In this document: piece after piece, positions 8,185 to 17,524 of the stretch
Numbering within the stretch: the stretch's first letter is position 1
How the letters are laid out: the number at the start of each line of letters is the position of its first letter
Assembly: GCF_019145375.1 (NCBI RefSeq)
Contig: NZ_JAHSTX010000001.1
Location: forward strand, 310,001-374,000
DNA length: 64,000 bases
DNA from: Pseudomonas triticicola
Lineage (GTDB): Bacteria > Pseudomonadota > Gammaproteobacteria > Pseudomonadales > Pseudomonadaceae
Direction: 5' to 3'
Translations under genes and position numbers: made by a program
The notes under the pieces: model-generated
Told to the model about the DNA's origin: nothing
The model's input: only the letters and a program-made list of their open reading frames with translations
Databases searched by the model: none

Positions 8185-8844
8185 ATGCACGAGTATCTGA
8201 GCCCCGGCCGCTTCATCGATAGTGACCACCCGGCGGTGGTGGAGTTCGCCGAGCGGCATCGCGGCGCCAGTAATGATCCGCGTGAACAGGCGATCAGTCT
8301 GTATTACGCCGTGCGCGAGGCGGTGCGCTACAACCCGTACACCTTCAGCCGTGATCCGCAAACCCTGCGCGGCAGTTACGCACTGGCAGCGGGGGAGAGT
8401 TACTGCGTGCCGAAAGCCACGCTGCTCGCCGGTTGTGCGCGGCATTGCGGGATCCCGGCGCGCATCGGTCTGGCCGATGTGCGCAATCACCTGTCGACGC
8501 CACGTCTGCTCGAGTTGCTGAAAAGCGATGTGTTTGCCATGCATGGCTACACCGAGCTGTTTCTCGATGGTCGCTGGGTCAAGGCGACGCCAGCGTTCAA
8601 CCAGCAACTGTGCGAGCTGTTCAACGTCGCAGCGCTGGAATTCGACGGGGTCAACGACAGCGTTTTCCACCCGTTCAACCGTGATGGCGCGCAGTTGATG
8701 GAATATCTGCTCGATCACGGCCAGTTCACCGACGTGCCGGAAACCTTCTTCTTCGAGCACCTGCAAAAGTGCTATCCGCATCTGTTCAGTGAGCAACTTC
8801 CGGTGCTGCTGGGCGACATGCAGGCCGATTTGAGTCGCACCTGA
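8185..8844 (+). CDS. Transglutaminase-like domain protein
   Basis: This is a 219-residue cytoplasmic protein with the transglutaminase/protease-like fold: the nucleophile region SYCVPKATLLAG (C74) and the histidine region AMHGYTELFLDGRW (H120). The usual catalytic Asp position after the Trp is occupied by ATPAFN, so the third triad residue is not obvious; this variant seems typical of small bacterial members. The start ATG has CAGGAGA upstream. A glutathione transferase gene follows within 45 bp, so they may be one transcript. Proteolytic, amidase or transferase activity cannot be told apart from sequence. Confidence 0.8.
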   Translation: MHEYLSPGRFIDSDHPAVVEFAERHRGASNDPREQAISLYYAVREAVRYNPYTFSRDPQTLRGSYALAAGESYCVPKATLLAGCARHCGIPARIGLADVRNHLSTPRLLELLKSDVFAMHGYTELFLDGRWVKATPAFNQQLCELFNVAALEFDGVNDSVFHPFNRDGAQLMEYLLDHGQFTDVPETFFFEHLQKCYPHLFSEQLPVLLGDMQADLSRT

Positions 8845-8887
8845 TCCGGCGTATGCTGACCGTCCACTCACTTGCAAAGAGGCGGTC

Positions 8888-9511
8888 ATGCTGAAGATCT
8901 GGGGACGGAAAAATTCATCGAACGTCAGAAAGCCCTTGTGGGCTGCCGAAGAGCTGGGCCTGGCGTACGAGGCCATCGATGCCGGCGGCGCGTTCGGTGT
9001 GGTCGACACGCCCGAGTACCGCGCGATGAACCCCAATGGCCGGGTGCCGGTGATCGAGGATGACGGTTTCGTGCTGTGGGAATCCAACGCCATCGTTCGC
9101 TACCTGCTGGCCAAACACGCCCCGGACAGCGCCTGGTATCCGGCGGATGCGCAAGCCCGCGCCACGGCGGACAAATGGATGGACTGGACCACGTCGAGTT
9201 TCGCCGGGCCGTTTCGCACGGTGTTCTGGGGTGTGCTGCGTACGCCTGCGGAGAAGCAGGACTGGAAGGCGATCAACGCCGCGATCAAGGAATGCGATGA
9301 ACTGCTGAACATGGCCGACCACGCCTTGATCAGCCAGCCTTATCTCTCCGGCAATGACATCGGCATGGGCGACATCCCGCTGGGCAGTTTCATTTATGCC
9401 TGGTTCGAAATGCCCATCGAGCGCGCTCCGCAACCACATCTCCAAGCCTGGTATGAACGCTTGAAACAGCGTCCGGCCTATCAGAAAGCGGTCATGACCG
9501 CGTTGACTTGA
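8888..9511 (+). CDS. Glutathione S-transferase family protein
   Basis: This is a 207-residue cytosolic GST with an N-terminal thioredoxin-like domain and a C-terminal helical domain. The glutathione-binding stretch is recognisable: GRVPVIEDDGFVLWESNAI, with the cis-proline and the ESNAI motif that holds the gamma-glutamyl group. The start is supported by AGAGGCGG upstream. GSTs of this class conjugate glutathione to electrophiles or act as dehalogenases or isomerases. Its position between the fadE region and an ABC exporter fits a detoxification role, but no substrate can be assigned. Confidence 0.88.
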   Translation: MLKIWGRKNSSNVRKPLWAAEELGLAYEAIDAGGAFGVVDTPEYRAMNPNGRVPVIEDDGFVLWESNAIVRYLLAKHAPDSAWYPADAQARATADKWMDWTTSSFAGPFRTVFWGVLRTPAEKQDWKAINAAIKECDELLNMADHALISQPYLSGNDIGMGDIPLGSFIYAWFEMPIERAPQPHLQAWYERLKQRPAYQKAVMTALT

Positions 9512-9644
9512 TAATTACTATCGACACACTTGACTGTACTTGTGCGGCGGCGGCAAGCACCATTGCGAACTTGCGCCGCGGTTGTTTCCCTCGCCGCCCG
9601 CCCTTATTTACTTCTTTCCTTCCTTCTTGGTGCGTAAATCCGAT

Positions 9645-10577
9645 ATGAGTTCCGCTCTGTCCATCCGGCAGCTAACCAAAACCTACGGCAACGGGTTCCA
9701 GGCCTTGAGTGGTATCGATCTGGACGTCGCCGAAGGTGACTTTTTCGCCTTGCTTGGCCCTAACGGTGCCGGCAAATCCACCACCATTGGCATCCTCTCG
9801 ACCCTGGTCAACAAGACCAGCGGCACCGTGAATATTTTCGGCCACGACCTGGACAAGAACCCGGCGGCGCTCAAGCGCTCGATCGGCGTGGTGCCGCAGG
9901 AATTCAACTTCAACCAGTTCGAAAAGACCTTCGACATCGTCGTGACCCAGGCCGGTTACTACGGCATTCCGGCGAAAGTCGCCAAGGAGCGCGCCGAGCA
10001 GTACCTGACCCAGCTCGGCCTGTGGGACAAGCGCGATGTGCAGTCGCGTTCGCTGTCCGGCGGCATGAAACGGCGTTTGATGATCGCCCGTGCGCTGGTG
10101 CATGAACCGCGCCTGCTGATCCTCGATGAGCCGACTGCGGGCGTCGATATCGAACTGCGCCGTTCGATGTGGACCTTCCTCACCGAGCTGAACCAGAAAG
10201 GCATCACCATCATCCTGACCACGCATTACCTGGAAGAGGCCGAGCAGCTGTGCCGCAACATCGGCATCATCGACCACGGCACCATCGTCGAAAACACCAG
10301 CATGAAACAGTTGCTGGGCCAGTTGCATGTGGAAACCTTCTTGCTCGACCTGAAGAACGATTTGCACGCCGCGCCGCAGTTGCTCGGCTACCCCGCCCGG
10401 TTGCTCGACGGCCATACCCTCGAAGTCCAGGTCGATAAATCCATGGGCATCACGGCGCTGTTCACCCAACTGGCGCAGCAGAACATCGAAGTGCTGAGCC
10501 TGCGTAACAAAACCAATCGCCTCGAGGAGTTGTTCGTGTCCCTGGTGGAGAAAAATCTGTCGAAGGTGGCGGTATGA
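9645..10577 (+). CDS. ABC-2 type exporter, ATP-binding subunit (YadG-like)
   Basis: This is a 310-residue ATPase with Walker A GPNGAGKST, a Q-loop, signature LSGGMKRRLMIARAL and Walker B LLILDEPTAGVD. The C-terminal 80 residues match the DrrA/YadG class of exporter ATPases. I start at ATG 9645 (MSSALSIRQL); the longer frame starting at 9540 has no credible start. The stop overlaps the next gene by four bases (ATGA), so the ATPase and permease are translationally coupled. The pair resembles E. coli YadG/YadH, an exporter of unknown cargo. Confidence 0.92.
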   Translation: MSSALSIRQLTKTYGNGFQALSGIDLDVAEGDFFALLGPNGAGKSTTIGILSTLVNKTSGTVNIFGHDLDKNPAALKRSIGVVPQEFNFNQFEKTFDIVVTQAGYYGIPAKVAKERAEQYLTQLGLWDKRDVQSRSLSGGMKRRLMIARALVHEPRLLILDEPTAGVDIELRRSMWTFLTELNQKGITIILTTHYLEEAEQLCRNIGIIDHGTIVENTSMKQLLGQLHVETFLLDLKNDLHAAPQLLGYPARLLDGHTLEVQVDKSMGITALFTQLAQQNIEVLSLRNKTNRLEELFVSLVEKNLSKVAV

Positions 10578-11353
10578 GTTCCGAGTTCGGTCCCAACCTC
10601 GTCGCCCTGCAAACCATTGTCTACCGCGAGGTCAAACGCTTCATGCGGATCTGGCCGCAGACGCTGCTGCCGCCGGCGATCACCATGGTTCTGTACTTCG
10701 TGATCTTCGGCAACCTGATCGGCCGGCAGATCGGCGACATGGGTGGCTTCACCTACATGGAGTACATCGTGCCGGGGCTGATCATGATGTCGGTGATCAC
10801 CAACTCCTACGGCAACGTGGTCTCGAGCTTCTTCGGCAGCAAGTTCCAGCGCTCGATCGAAGAGCTGATGGTGTCGCCGGTGTCACCGCACACGATCCTG
10901 ATCGGCTTCACCATTGGTGGGGTATTGCGCGGTCTGGCGGTGGGTCTGATCGTGACGATTCTGTCGCTGTTCTTCACAGATTTGCAGGTGCATCACCTCG
11001 GCGTGACCATCCTGGTGGTGGTGCTGACCGCGACAATCTTCTCGCTGCTGGGCTTCATCAACGCGGTGTTTGCGCGCAACTTCGATGATATTTCGATCAT
11101 TCCGACCTTTGTGCTGACCCCGCTGACTTACCTGGGCGGCGTGTTCTACTCGATCACTTTGCTGCCACCGTTCTGGCAGACCGTGTCGCTGGCCAACCCA
11201 GTGCTGCACATGGTCAACGCCTTCCGCTACGGCATCCTTGGTGTCTCGGATATCCGCATCGGCATCGCCATTACCTTCATGCTGGTGGCGACCGTGGTGC
11301 TGTATCTCGGCTGTGCGCGGTTGCTGGTGAGCGGGCGTGGGATGCGTACCTGA
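10574..11353 (+). CDS. ABC-2 type exporter, membrane subunit (YadH-like)
   Basis: This 259-residue integral membrane protein has six predicted hydrophobic segments and the ABC-2 layout, with the conserved region LTYLGGVFYSITLLPPFWQ before the last helices. It pairs with the preceding ATPase, likely as a dimer of each, and exports a lipid-like or hydrophobic compound in related systems. The cargo is not known. A REP doublet immediately follows the stop and marks the end of the transcription unit. Confidence 0.92.
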   Translation: MSSEFGPNLVALQTIVYREVKRFMRIWPQTLLPPAITMVLYFVIFGNLIGRQIGDMGGFTYMEYIVPGLIMMSVITNSYGNVVSSFFGSKFQRSIEELMVSPVSPHTILIGFTIGGVLRGLAVGLIVTILSLFFTDLQVHHLGVTILVVVLTATIFSLLGFINAVFARNFDDISIIPTFVLTPLTYLGGVFYSITLLPPFWQTVSLANPVLHMVNAFRYGILGVSDIRIGIAITFMLVATVVLYLGCARLLVSGRGMRT

Positions 11354-11372
11354 TCCCGACCGCGTCGCTTTC

Positions 11373-11436
11373 TTCGCGAGCAGGCTCGCTCCCGCATTGG
11401 AATGATGTTCTCTGTGGGAGCGAGCCTGCTCGCGAA
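11373..11436. repeat. REPIN (inverted pair of REP elements)
   Basis: Two 24-base REP units (TTCGCGAGCAGGCTCGCTCC and complement TGTGGGAGCGAGCCTGCTCG) face each other across a 16-base spacer and could form one long hairpin. The same family recurs at 43.6, 44.9, 53.7, 56.2 and 58.3 kb. Confidence 0.9.
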
Positions 11437-11456
11437 GGGGCCAGCCCAGACACAAC

Positions 11457-11488
11457 AAAAAACGGCCTCCCATCGCGGAGGCCGTTTT
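11457..11488 (-). terminator. Bidirectional intrinsic terminator
   Basis: ACGGCCTCC / GGAGGCCGT with a 6-base loop, flanked by an A-run and TTTT, sits between the convergent ABC permease and DUF2062 genes and can serve both. Confidence 0.85.
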
Positions 11489-11492
11489 GCAT

Positions 11493-12011
11493 TCATTTCT
11501 GCCGGTTTTTCTTGCGCCGCCGCCATTGCCGCGCCACCCACCAGCGCCAGTACAGCATCACCAGAAAGTAGGCGAGGACGCCCAGCACCAGACCGACAAC
11601 CACCGAGCCCAGCAAAAACGGCTGCCACAACGTCGACAGCTCACCGCTGATCCATTCCCAGGTCAGCTCGTCCGGCAGATGCCGCGCCGGCACATCCATC
11701 AGGAACGCCCCGGCCTGGTAGGTGCAGAAAAACACCGCCGGCATGGTGATCGGATTGGTCAGCCAGACCAGACTCACCGCGATCGGCATATTGCCGCGCA
11801 CCATCACCGCCAATGCCGCCGCCACCAGCATCTGCGCGGGGATCGGCAGGAACGCCGCAAACAGGCCGACCGCCATCGCCCGGGCGACCGAGTGGCGGTT
11901 GAGATGCCAGAGGTTCGGGTCATGCAGCAACGTGCCGAGAAAGCGTAAGGATTTGTGTTCCCTGATGCTCGTCGGGTCGGGCATGTAACGTTTGAATAAG
12001 CGCCGGGGCAT
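11493..12011 (-). CDS. DUF2062 membrane protein
   Basis: This is a 172-residue protein with a basic N-terminus and three to four hydrophobic segments (about residues 45-65, 70-90, 95-115 and 130-155), ending in an Arg/Lys-rich tail. The motif TNPITMPAVFF is typical of DUF2062 proteins, small inner-membrane proteins of unknown function. I start at the ATG at 12009-12011 (MPRRLFKRYMP), which matches the normal family N-terminus; the longer open frame upstream would read through the comEC promoter. It is divergent from comEC, separated by about 136 bp. Confidence 0.85.
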   Translation of the reverse strand: MPRRLFKRYMPDPTSIREHKSLRFLGTLLHDPNLWHLNRHSVARAMAVGLFAAFLPIPAQMLVAAALAVMVRGNMPIAVSLVWLTNPITMPAVFFCTYQAGAFLMDVPARHLPDELTWEWISGELSTLWQPFLLGSVVVGLVLGVLAYFLVMLYWRWWVARQWRRRKKNRQK

Positions 12012-12147
12012 AAGGCTTCTCGGTCGGTTAAGGCGGCAAGTATGTCTGGATTCTACGAACCGCCCATTCAGACTTTGTGACAATTGTTGACGACGGTGGT
12101 GCCGCAGACCCGCTATGCCTAAGGAGGGAACTCTCAAGGACGGGCAT

Positions 12148-14382
12148 ATGCGCACAGGGATGATGGCGCTGGCAGTCGGTCTGCTGGCCCCGGTTTTTTT
12201 GCCGGCCTTGCCGCCGGTCGGCTTGCTGATAGTGCTGCCAGTGGTGGCGCTGATGCTGCTGCCGTTTCGCAGCTATCCATTGGCTTTTTTGCTGTTTGGT
12301 TTCACGTGGGCTTGTTTCAGTGCGCAGTGGGCGCTGACTGACCGCTTGCCACCGGGCCTGGACGGCGAAACCCGTTGGCTTGAGGGGCGTGTGGTCGGCT
12401 TGCCGCAACACAACGATGGCGTGGTGCGTTTCGAGCTGGCTGATGCGCGTTCACGCCACGAAAAGCTGCCGTCGCTGCTGCGCCTGGCCTGGTACGCCGG
12501 GCCGCCGGTCAACAGCGGCGAACGCTGGCGACTGGCGGTGAAATTGAAGCGCCCGAGTGGCTTGCTCAACCCGGACGCCTTCGATTACGAGGCCTGGCTG
12601 CTGGCGCAACGGATCGGGGCAACCGGCACGATCAAGGATGGCCAGCGCCTGGCTGAGGCCCGGCATGCATGGCGCGACGGCGTTCGCCAGCGTCTGCTGG
12701 CGGCCGATGCGCAAGGACGAGAGGGCGCGCTGGCGGCGCTGGTGCTTGGTGACGGTTCAGGCCTCAGTCGCGAGGATTGGCAGGTGCTGCAAGACACCGG
12801 CACCGTGCATTTGCTGGTGATTTCCGGCCAGCACATCGGTTTGCTGGCAGCGGTGATGTATATGCTGGTCGCCGCGTTGGCGCGGTTCGGAATCTGGCCA
12901 TTGCGCTGGCCATGGTTGCCGTGGGCGTGTGGCCTGGCCTTCGCGGCGGCGCTGGGTTACGGCTTGCTCGCCGGTTTCGACGTGCCAGTGCAGCGCGCCT
13001 GCGTGATGGTGGCGCTGGTGCTGCTGTGGCGTCTGCGTTTTCGCCATCTTGGTGCGTGGTGGCCGTTATTGCTGGCGTTCAATGGCGTGCTGTTGTTCGA
13101 TCCGCTGGCCAGTTTGCGTCCCGGCTTCTGGCTGTCCTTCGCGGCGGTGGCGGTGTTGATATTCACCTTCGTCGGGCGGCTGGGCGCTTGGCGTTGGTGG
13201 CAGACCTGGACCCGCGCGCAGTGGCTGATCGCGATCGGCTTGTGTCCGGTGTTGCTGGCGCTGAGCCTGCCGCTCAGCGTCAGCGGGCCTGTAGCCAATC
13301 TGCTGGCCGTTCCGTGGGTCAGCCTCGTGGTGCTGCCGCCGGCATTGCTCGGCACGCTATTGCTGCCCGTGCCTTATGTTGGCGAAGGACTGTTGTGGCT
13401 GGCCGGTGGTTTGATCGACTGGCTGTTTATCGGTCTGGCGCTGATTGCCGGGCAATGGCCGGCGTGGATACCGGCCGCCATTCCATTGTGGGCGTTGGTC
13501 CTGGGCAGCCTTGGCGCTATTTTATTGCTGTTGCCCCGTGGCGTGCCGATGCGTCCGTTGGGCTGGCCGCTGCTGTTGCTCCTGGCACTGCCGCCCCAAG
13601 AGCGAATAGAAGAAAGGCAAGCCGATGTCTGGCAAATCGACGTCGGCCAAGGCTTGGCCATCCTTGTTCGCACCCGCCATCACGCGCTTCTCTATGACGC
13701 CGGCCCGCGTTTCGGCGAGTTCGATCTCGGCGAGCGAGTGGTATTGCCAGCGTTACGTAAACTCAATGTGCAAGCGCTCGACTTGATGCTGCTCAGCCAC
13801 GCTGACGCCGATCACGCTGGCGGCGCCCGGGCGGTCATGCGTGGATTGAACGTGCGCCGCGTGGTCAGCGGCGATCCGCCGAACCTGCCGCCGGAGCTGA
13901 ACGCCGAAGCCTGCGCGAGTGGCGAACAGTGGCAGTGGGATGGCGTGCAGTTCCAGCTCTGGCAATGGTCGGCGGCCGATGACAGCAACCAGCGCTCCTG
14001 TGTATTGCAGATCGAAGCCAACGGTGAACGCCTGCTGCTCACCGGCGACATCGACATTCACGCCGAGCGCGTTCTGCTCGACAGCCCACTGGCCGTGCCG
14101 ACGCAGTGGCTGCAATCGCCACATCACGGCAGTCGCAGTTCATCATCGATGGCTCTGCTCAAAGCCTTGCAGCCCGAAGCGGTACTGATCTCCCGTGGCC
14201 ACGGCAACTCCTTCGGTCATCCGCATCCAACCGTGCTGGCGCGCTACCGCAAGCAAGGCCTGCGCATCTACGACAGCGCCGAGCACGGTGCCATTCATCT
14301 GCAACTGGGCAGCTTCAAACCGCCGTGGACGATGCGGCAACAGCGGCGTTTCTGGCGCGATCCGCCGGTCCCGGGCCGTTGA
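12148..14382 (+). CDS. comEC: ComEC/Rec2-family DNA internalisation protein
   Basis: This 744-residue inner-membrane channel component moves single-stranded DNA into the cytoplasm during natural transformation. The order is: N-terminal helices, the competence domain with many hydrophobic segments (about residues 190-490), and a C-terminal metallo-beta-lactamase-like domain with LLSHADADHAGG. The later metal ligands (LLTGDIDIHAE and SPHHGSRSSS) are intact, so the putative nuclease site is not degraded. ATG 12148 has AAGGA 7 bases upstream and is preferred to 12115. A type IV pilus gene (pilZ) also lies in this window, but transformation competence cannot be judged from this alone. Confidence 0.92.
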   Translation: MRTGMMALAVGLLAPVFLPALPPVGLLIVLPVVALMLLPFRSYPLAFLLFGFTWACFSAQWALTDRLPPGLDGETRWLEGRVVGLPQHNDGVVRFELADARSRHEKLPSLLRLAWYAGPPVNSGERWRLAVKLKRPSGLLNPDAFDYEAWLLAQRIGATGTIKDGQRLAEARHAWRDGVRQRLLAADAQGREGALAALVLGDGSGLSREDWQVLQDTGTVHLLVISGQHIGLLAAVMYMLVAALARFGIWPLRWPWLPWACGLAFAAALGYGLLAGFDVPVQRACVMVALVLLWRLRFRHLGAWWPLLLAFNGVLLFDPLASLRPGFWLSFAAVAVLIFTFVGRLGAWRWWQTWTRAQWLIAIGLCPVLLALSLPLSVSGPVANLLAVPWVSLVVLPPALLGTLLLPVPYVGEGLLWLAGGLIDWLFIGLALIAGQWPAWIPAAIPLWALVLGSLGAILLLLPRGVPMRPLGWPLLLLLALPPQERIEERQADVWQIDVGQGLAILVRTRHHALLYDAGPRFGEFDLGERVVLPALRKLNVQALDLMLLSHADADHAGGARAVMRGLNVRRVVSGDPPNLPPELNAEACASGEQWQWDGVQFQLWQWSAADDSNQRSCVLQIEANGERLLLTGDIDIHAERVLLDSPLAVPTQWLQSPHHGSRSSSSMALLKALQPEAVLISRGHGNSFGHPHPTVLARYRKQGLRIYDSAEHGAIHLQLGSFKPPWTMRQQRRFWRDPPVPGR

Positions 14383-14483
14383 TCGGTGCCAGCATGGGTG
14401 CCACCTCACGGTCGTCGGGGCGGCGGGTCTTAATCGCGGATCGGTATGGTAAAGTGGCGCACTTTTTCGAGGGGACTGTCACT

Positions 14484-15119
14484 GTGTGGGAATTGGTCAA
14501 ATCCGGCGGCTGGATGATGTTGCCGATCATTCTGAGTTCCATCGCGGCCATGGCGATCGTCGCCGAGCGCCTGTGGACACTGCGCGCCAGTCGCGTCACC
14601 CCCGAGCATCTGCTGGGTCAGGTCTGGGTCTGGATCAAGGACAAGCAGCTCAACAAGGAAAAACTCAAGGAATTGCGCGCCAACTCGCCGCTGGGTGAAA
14701 TCCTCGCCGCAGGCCTGGCCAATTCCAAGCATGGTCGCGAGATCATGAAAGAGTGCATCGAAGAGGCTGCTGCGCGGGTCATACATGAGCTCGAACGCTA
14801 CATAAACGCCCTCGGCACCATCGCGGCCATGGCGCCGTTGCTCGGCCTGCTCGGCACCGTGCTGGGCATGATCGACATTTTCAGTGCCTTCACCGGGTCC
14901 GGCATGACCACCAATGCTTCGGTATTGGCCAGCGGTATTTCCAAAGCGCTTATCACGACCGCAGCGGGCCTGATGGTCGGGATTCCAGCGGTGTTCTTCC
15001 ACCGGTTTTTGCAGCGCCGCATCGACGAGCTGGTGGTCGGTATGGAGCAGGAAGCGATCAAACTGGTGGAAGTGGTGCAGGGCGACCGTGATGTCGATCT
15101 GGCCGAGGGCAAAGCGTGA
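14484..15119 (+). CDS. MotA/TolQ/ExbB-family proton channel protein
   Basis: This 211-residue inner-membrane protein has three transmembrane segments: one near the N-terminus (MLPIILSSIAAMAIV) and a pair around residues 110-180 with LLGLLGTVLGMIDIF and TTAAGLMVGIPAV. The GTG start (VWELVKSGGW) follows GAGGGGA at good spacing. Such proteins form the proton channel with an ExbD/TolR partner, which is the next gene with a 4-base overlap. No tonB or tolA lies nearby; instead the pair leads into lpxK, so a role in envelope transport linked to lipid A or other outer-membrane assembly is possible but unproven. Confidence 0.9.
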   Translation: MWELVKSGGWMMLPIILSSIAAMAIVAERLWTLRASRVTPEHLLGQVWVWIKDKQLNKEKLKELRANSPLGEILAAGLANSKHGREIMKECIEEAAARVIHELERYINALGTIAAMAPLLGLLGTVLGMIDIFSAFTGSGMTTNASVLASGISKALITTAAGLMVGIPAVFFHRFLQRRIDELVVGMEQEAIKLVEVVQGDRDVDLAEGKA

Positions 15120-15544
15120 AATTCCGTCGCAAGCCCCGGGAAACCGTAGACATCAACCTCGCGTCGCTGATCGACGTGGTGTTTATCCTGCTGCTGTTTT
15201 TCGTGGTGACTACCACTTTCACTCGGGAAACCCAGTTGCGCGTGGATCTGCCGGAAGCGGTCAGCGGTTCGCCTGCCGAAGATCAGCAGGTCAAACAGCT
15301 GGACGTCGCGATCAGTGCCGAAGGCGTGTTCTCGGTGAACAACAAGATTCTGCCGAAGAATGATCTGGCGACGCTGATGGAAGCCATGCAGAAAGAATCC
15401 AACGGCGACACCAACATGCCGTTGTCGATCAGTGCCGATGGCAAGGCCCAGCATCAATCAGTGATCACCGCCATGGACGCGGCCGGCAAGCTCGGTTTCA
15501 GCCATCTGCGCATGACCACGGTCGAGGCGGCGCCGAAATCCTGA
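15116..15544 (+). CDS. ExbD/TolR-family biopolymer transport protein
   Basis: This 142-residue protein has a short cytoplasmic N-terminus, one transmembrane helix (residues about 15-38, with the conserved [15 protein letters not shown] containing the proton-conducting Asp) and a periplasmic domain. It forms the motor complex with the preceding ExbB-like channel and transduces proton-motive force to a periplasmic partner. It overlaps both the upstream channel gene and the downstream lpxK start (TGATG), so the three are one operon. Confidence 0.92.
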   Translation: MKFRRKPRETVDINLASLIDVVFILLLFFVVTTTFTRETQLRVDLPEAVSGSPAEDQQVKQLDVAISAEGVFSVNNKILPKNDLATLMEAMQKESNGDTNMPLSISADGKAQHQSVITAMDAAGKLGFSHLRMTTVEAAPKS

Positions 15545-16554
15545 TGAGCCTGTCCGATCGCCTGCTCGCCGCGTGGTATCAGGGGCATCCGGCCCTGACG
15601 CTGCTGCGGCCACTGGAAATGCTGTATCGCCGTGTGGTGATCAACAAGCGTCAGCGCTTTCTCGATGGTCAAGGCGAGATCTACCAGTCGCCCGTACCGT
15701 TGATCGTGGTCGGCAATATCACCGTTGGCGGTACCGGCAAGACGCCGATGATTCTCTGGCTGATCGAACATTGCCGACGCCGTGGACTGCGCGTCGGCGT
15801 GGTCAGTCGCGGTTACGGCGCCAAACCGCCGCAACTGCCGTGGCGGGTCGAGGCCGAGCACAGCGCCGAGATTGCCGGTGACGAGCCGTTGCTGATCGTC
15901 CAGCGCACCGGCGTGCCGCTGATGATCGACCCTGATCGCAGCGCCGCCGTCAAAGCCTTGATCGCCAGTGAGCCGCTCGACCTGATTCTGTCCGACGACG
16001 GCATGCAGCATTATCGTCTGGCGCGGGATCTGGAGCTGGTGCTGATCGATGCCGCACGGGGCCTGGGCAACCAGCGCTGTCTGCCGGCCGGGCCGTTGCG
16101 TGAGCCGGTCGAGCGCCTGCAAAGCGTTGATGGCGTGCTGTTCAACGGTGCCCTTGATGATCGCGACGATGGTTTCGCCTTCCGCCTGCAACCTACGGCC
16201 CTGGTCAATCTGCGCAGCGGCGAGCGTCAGTCGCTCGAGCATTTCCCGCCCGGGCAAGCGCTGCATGCGGTGGCCGGGATCGGCAACCCGCAACGTTTCT
16301 TCAATACCCTCGAAGCGCTAGACTGGCGGCCGATCGCCCATGCATTTGCCGACCACGCCGAGTACAGCGTGCAGGCGTTGAATTTCACCCCGTCATTGCC
16401 GTTGGTGATGACCGAAAAGGACGCGGTGAAGTGCCGTGCCTTTGCTGCTGCCGACTGGTGGTATCTGGCGGTCGATGCCGTGCCGTCGCCAGCCTTCGTG
16501 GCCTGGTTCGACACTCAGCTGATGCGCCTGTTGCCGGATCGTCTGCTGCCTTAA
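15544..16554 (+). CDS. lpxK: Tetraacyldisaccharide 4'-kinase LpxK
   Basis: This 336-residue enzyme phosphorylates the 4' position of the lipid A disaccharide precursor at the inner membrane (Raetz pathway). The P-loop is clear: [24 protein letters not shown] and the TEKDAVKC motif further down are also family landmarks. Length and start are normal. In E. coli lpxK follows msbA; here an ExbB/ExbD pair occupies that place, and trm112, kdsB, a PTPase gene and murB follow in one tightly packed operon of envelope genes. Confidence 0.95.
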   Translation: MSLSDRLLAAWYQGHPALTLLRPLEMLYRRVVINKRQRFLDGQGEIYQSPVPLIVVGNITVGGTGKTPMILWLIEHCRRRGLRVGVVSRGYGAKPPQLPWRVEAEHSAEIAGDEPLLIVQRTGVPLMIDPDRSAAVKALIASEPLDLILSDDGMQHYRLARDLELVLIDAARGLGNQRCLPAGPLREPVERLQSVDGVLFNGALDDRDDGFAFRLQPTALVNLRSGERQSLEHFPPGQALHAVAGIGNPQRFFNTLEALDWRPIAHAFADHAEYSVQALNFTPSLPLVMTEKDAVKCRAFAAADWWYLAVDAVPSPAFVAWFDTQLMRLLPDRLLP

Positions 16555-16577
16555 CTCTTTTATTTCTGGGAATGTTC

Positions 16578-16763
16578 ATGGACACCAAACTGCTCGACAT
16601 CCTCGCTTGCCCCGTGTGCAAAGGCCCACTCAAGCTCAGCGCCGACAAGACCGAACTGATCAGCAAGGGCGCCGGCCTGGCCTATCCGATCCGCGACGGC
16701 ATCCCGGTGATGCTGGAAAGCGAAGCGCGCACCCTGACCACCGACGAGCGTCTGGATAAATGA
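16578..16763 (+). CDS. Trm112/YcaR family small protein
   Basis: This is a 61-residue protein starting [14 protein letters not shown], the typical Trm112-like beginning. Only one CPVC pair is seen, as in the bacterial YcaR branch that often lacks full zinc binding. It lies between lpxK and kdsB exactly as ycaR does in E. coli, and its stop overlaps the kdsB start (ATGA). In other organisms Trm112 activates methyltransferases; the bacterial function is not settled. Confidence 0.9.
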   Translation: MDTKLLDILACPVCKGPLKLSADKTELISKGAGLAYPIRDGIPVMLESEARTLTTDERLDK

Positions 16764-17524
16764 CCACAGCCTTCACCGTTGTCATCCCGTCGCGGTTCGC
16801 CTCGACCCGTCTGCCGGGCAAGCCGTTGCTGGATATTGCCGGCAAGCCAATGATCCAGCATGTCTGGGAACAGGCAAGCAAAAGCAGTGCGACCCGCGTC
16901 GTGGTCGCGACTGATGATGCGCGTATCGTCGAGGCCTGCAGAAGCTTCGGCGCCGAAGTGGTGCTGACCCGTGAAGATCACAACTCCGGCACCGATCGTT
17001 TGGCCGAGGTCGCAGCGAAACTCGGTCTTGCGCCTGATGCGATCGTGGTCAACGTCCAGGGCGATGAGCCGCTGATTCCGCCAAGCGTGATCGATCAGGT
17101 CGCCGCTAACCTTGCTGCCCATACCGAAGCGCGCATGGCCACGCTGGCCGAGCCGATCGAAGACGTGGAAACCCTGTTCAACCCCAACGTTGTGAAGGTT
17201 TCCAGCGATATTAACGGTCTGGCCCTGACGTTCAGTCGTGCAACCTTGCCGTGGGCACGCGATGCATTTGCCAAGAGCCGCGAGCAGCTGCCGCAAGGCG
17301 TGCCCTATCGCCGCCACATCGGCATCTACGCCTACCGTGCCGGGTTCCTCCACGACTTCGTTAGCTGGGGCCCATGCTGGCTGGAAAACACCGAATCCCT
17401 CGAGCAACTGCGTGCCTTGTGGCACGGCGTGCGCATCCATGTTGCCGACGCGCTGATCGCGCCGCCGACCGGTGTCGACACCGTTGAAGACCTTGAGCGG
17501 GTTCGTCGCCTGCTGGGGGCCTGA
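16760..17524 (+). CDS. kdsB: CMP-KDO synthetase KdsB
   Basis: This 254-residue cytidylyltransferase activates 3-deoxy-D-manno-octulosonate with CTP for lipopolysaccharide inner-core synthesis. The N-terminal nucleotide-binding motif [14 protein letters not shown] and the [11 protein letters not shown] segment are diagnostic. The start overlaps the upstream trm112 stop and the stop overlaps the next start (TGATG), so expression is linked to lpxK and murB. Confidence 0.96.
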   Translation: MTTAFTVVIPSRFASTRLPGKPLLDIAGKPMIQHVWEQASKSSATRVVVATDDARIVEACRSFGAEVVLTREDHNSGTDRLAEVAAKLGLAPDAIVVNVQGDEPLIPPSVIDQVAANLAAHTEARMATLAEPIEDVETLFNPNVVKVSSDINGLALTFSRATLPWARDAFAKSREQLPQGVPYRRHIGIYAYRAGFLHDFVSWGPCWLENTESLEQLRALWHGVRIHVADALIAPPTGVDTVEDLERVRRLLGA

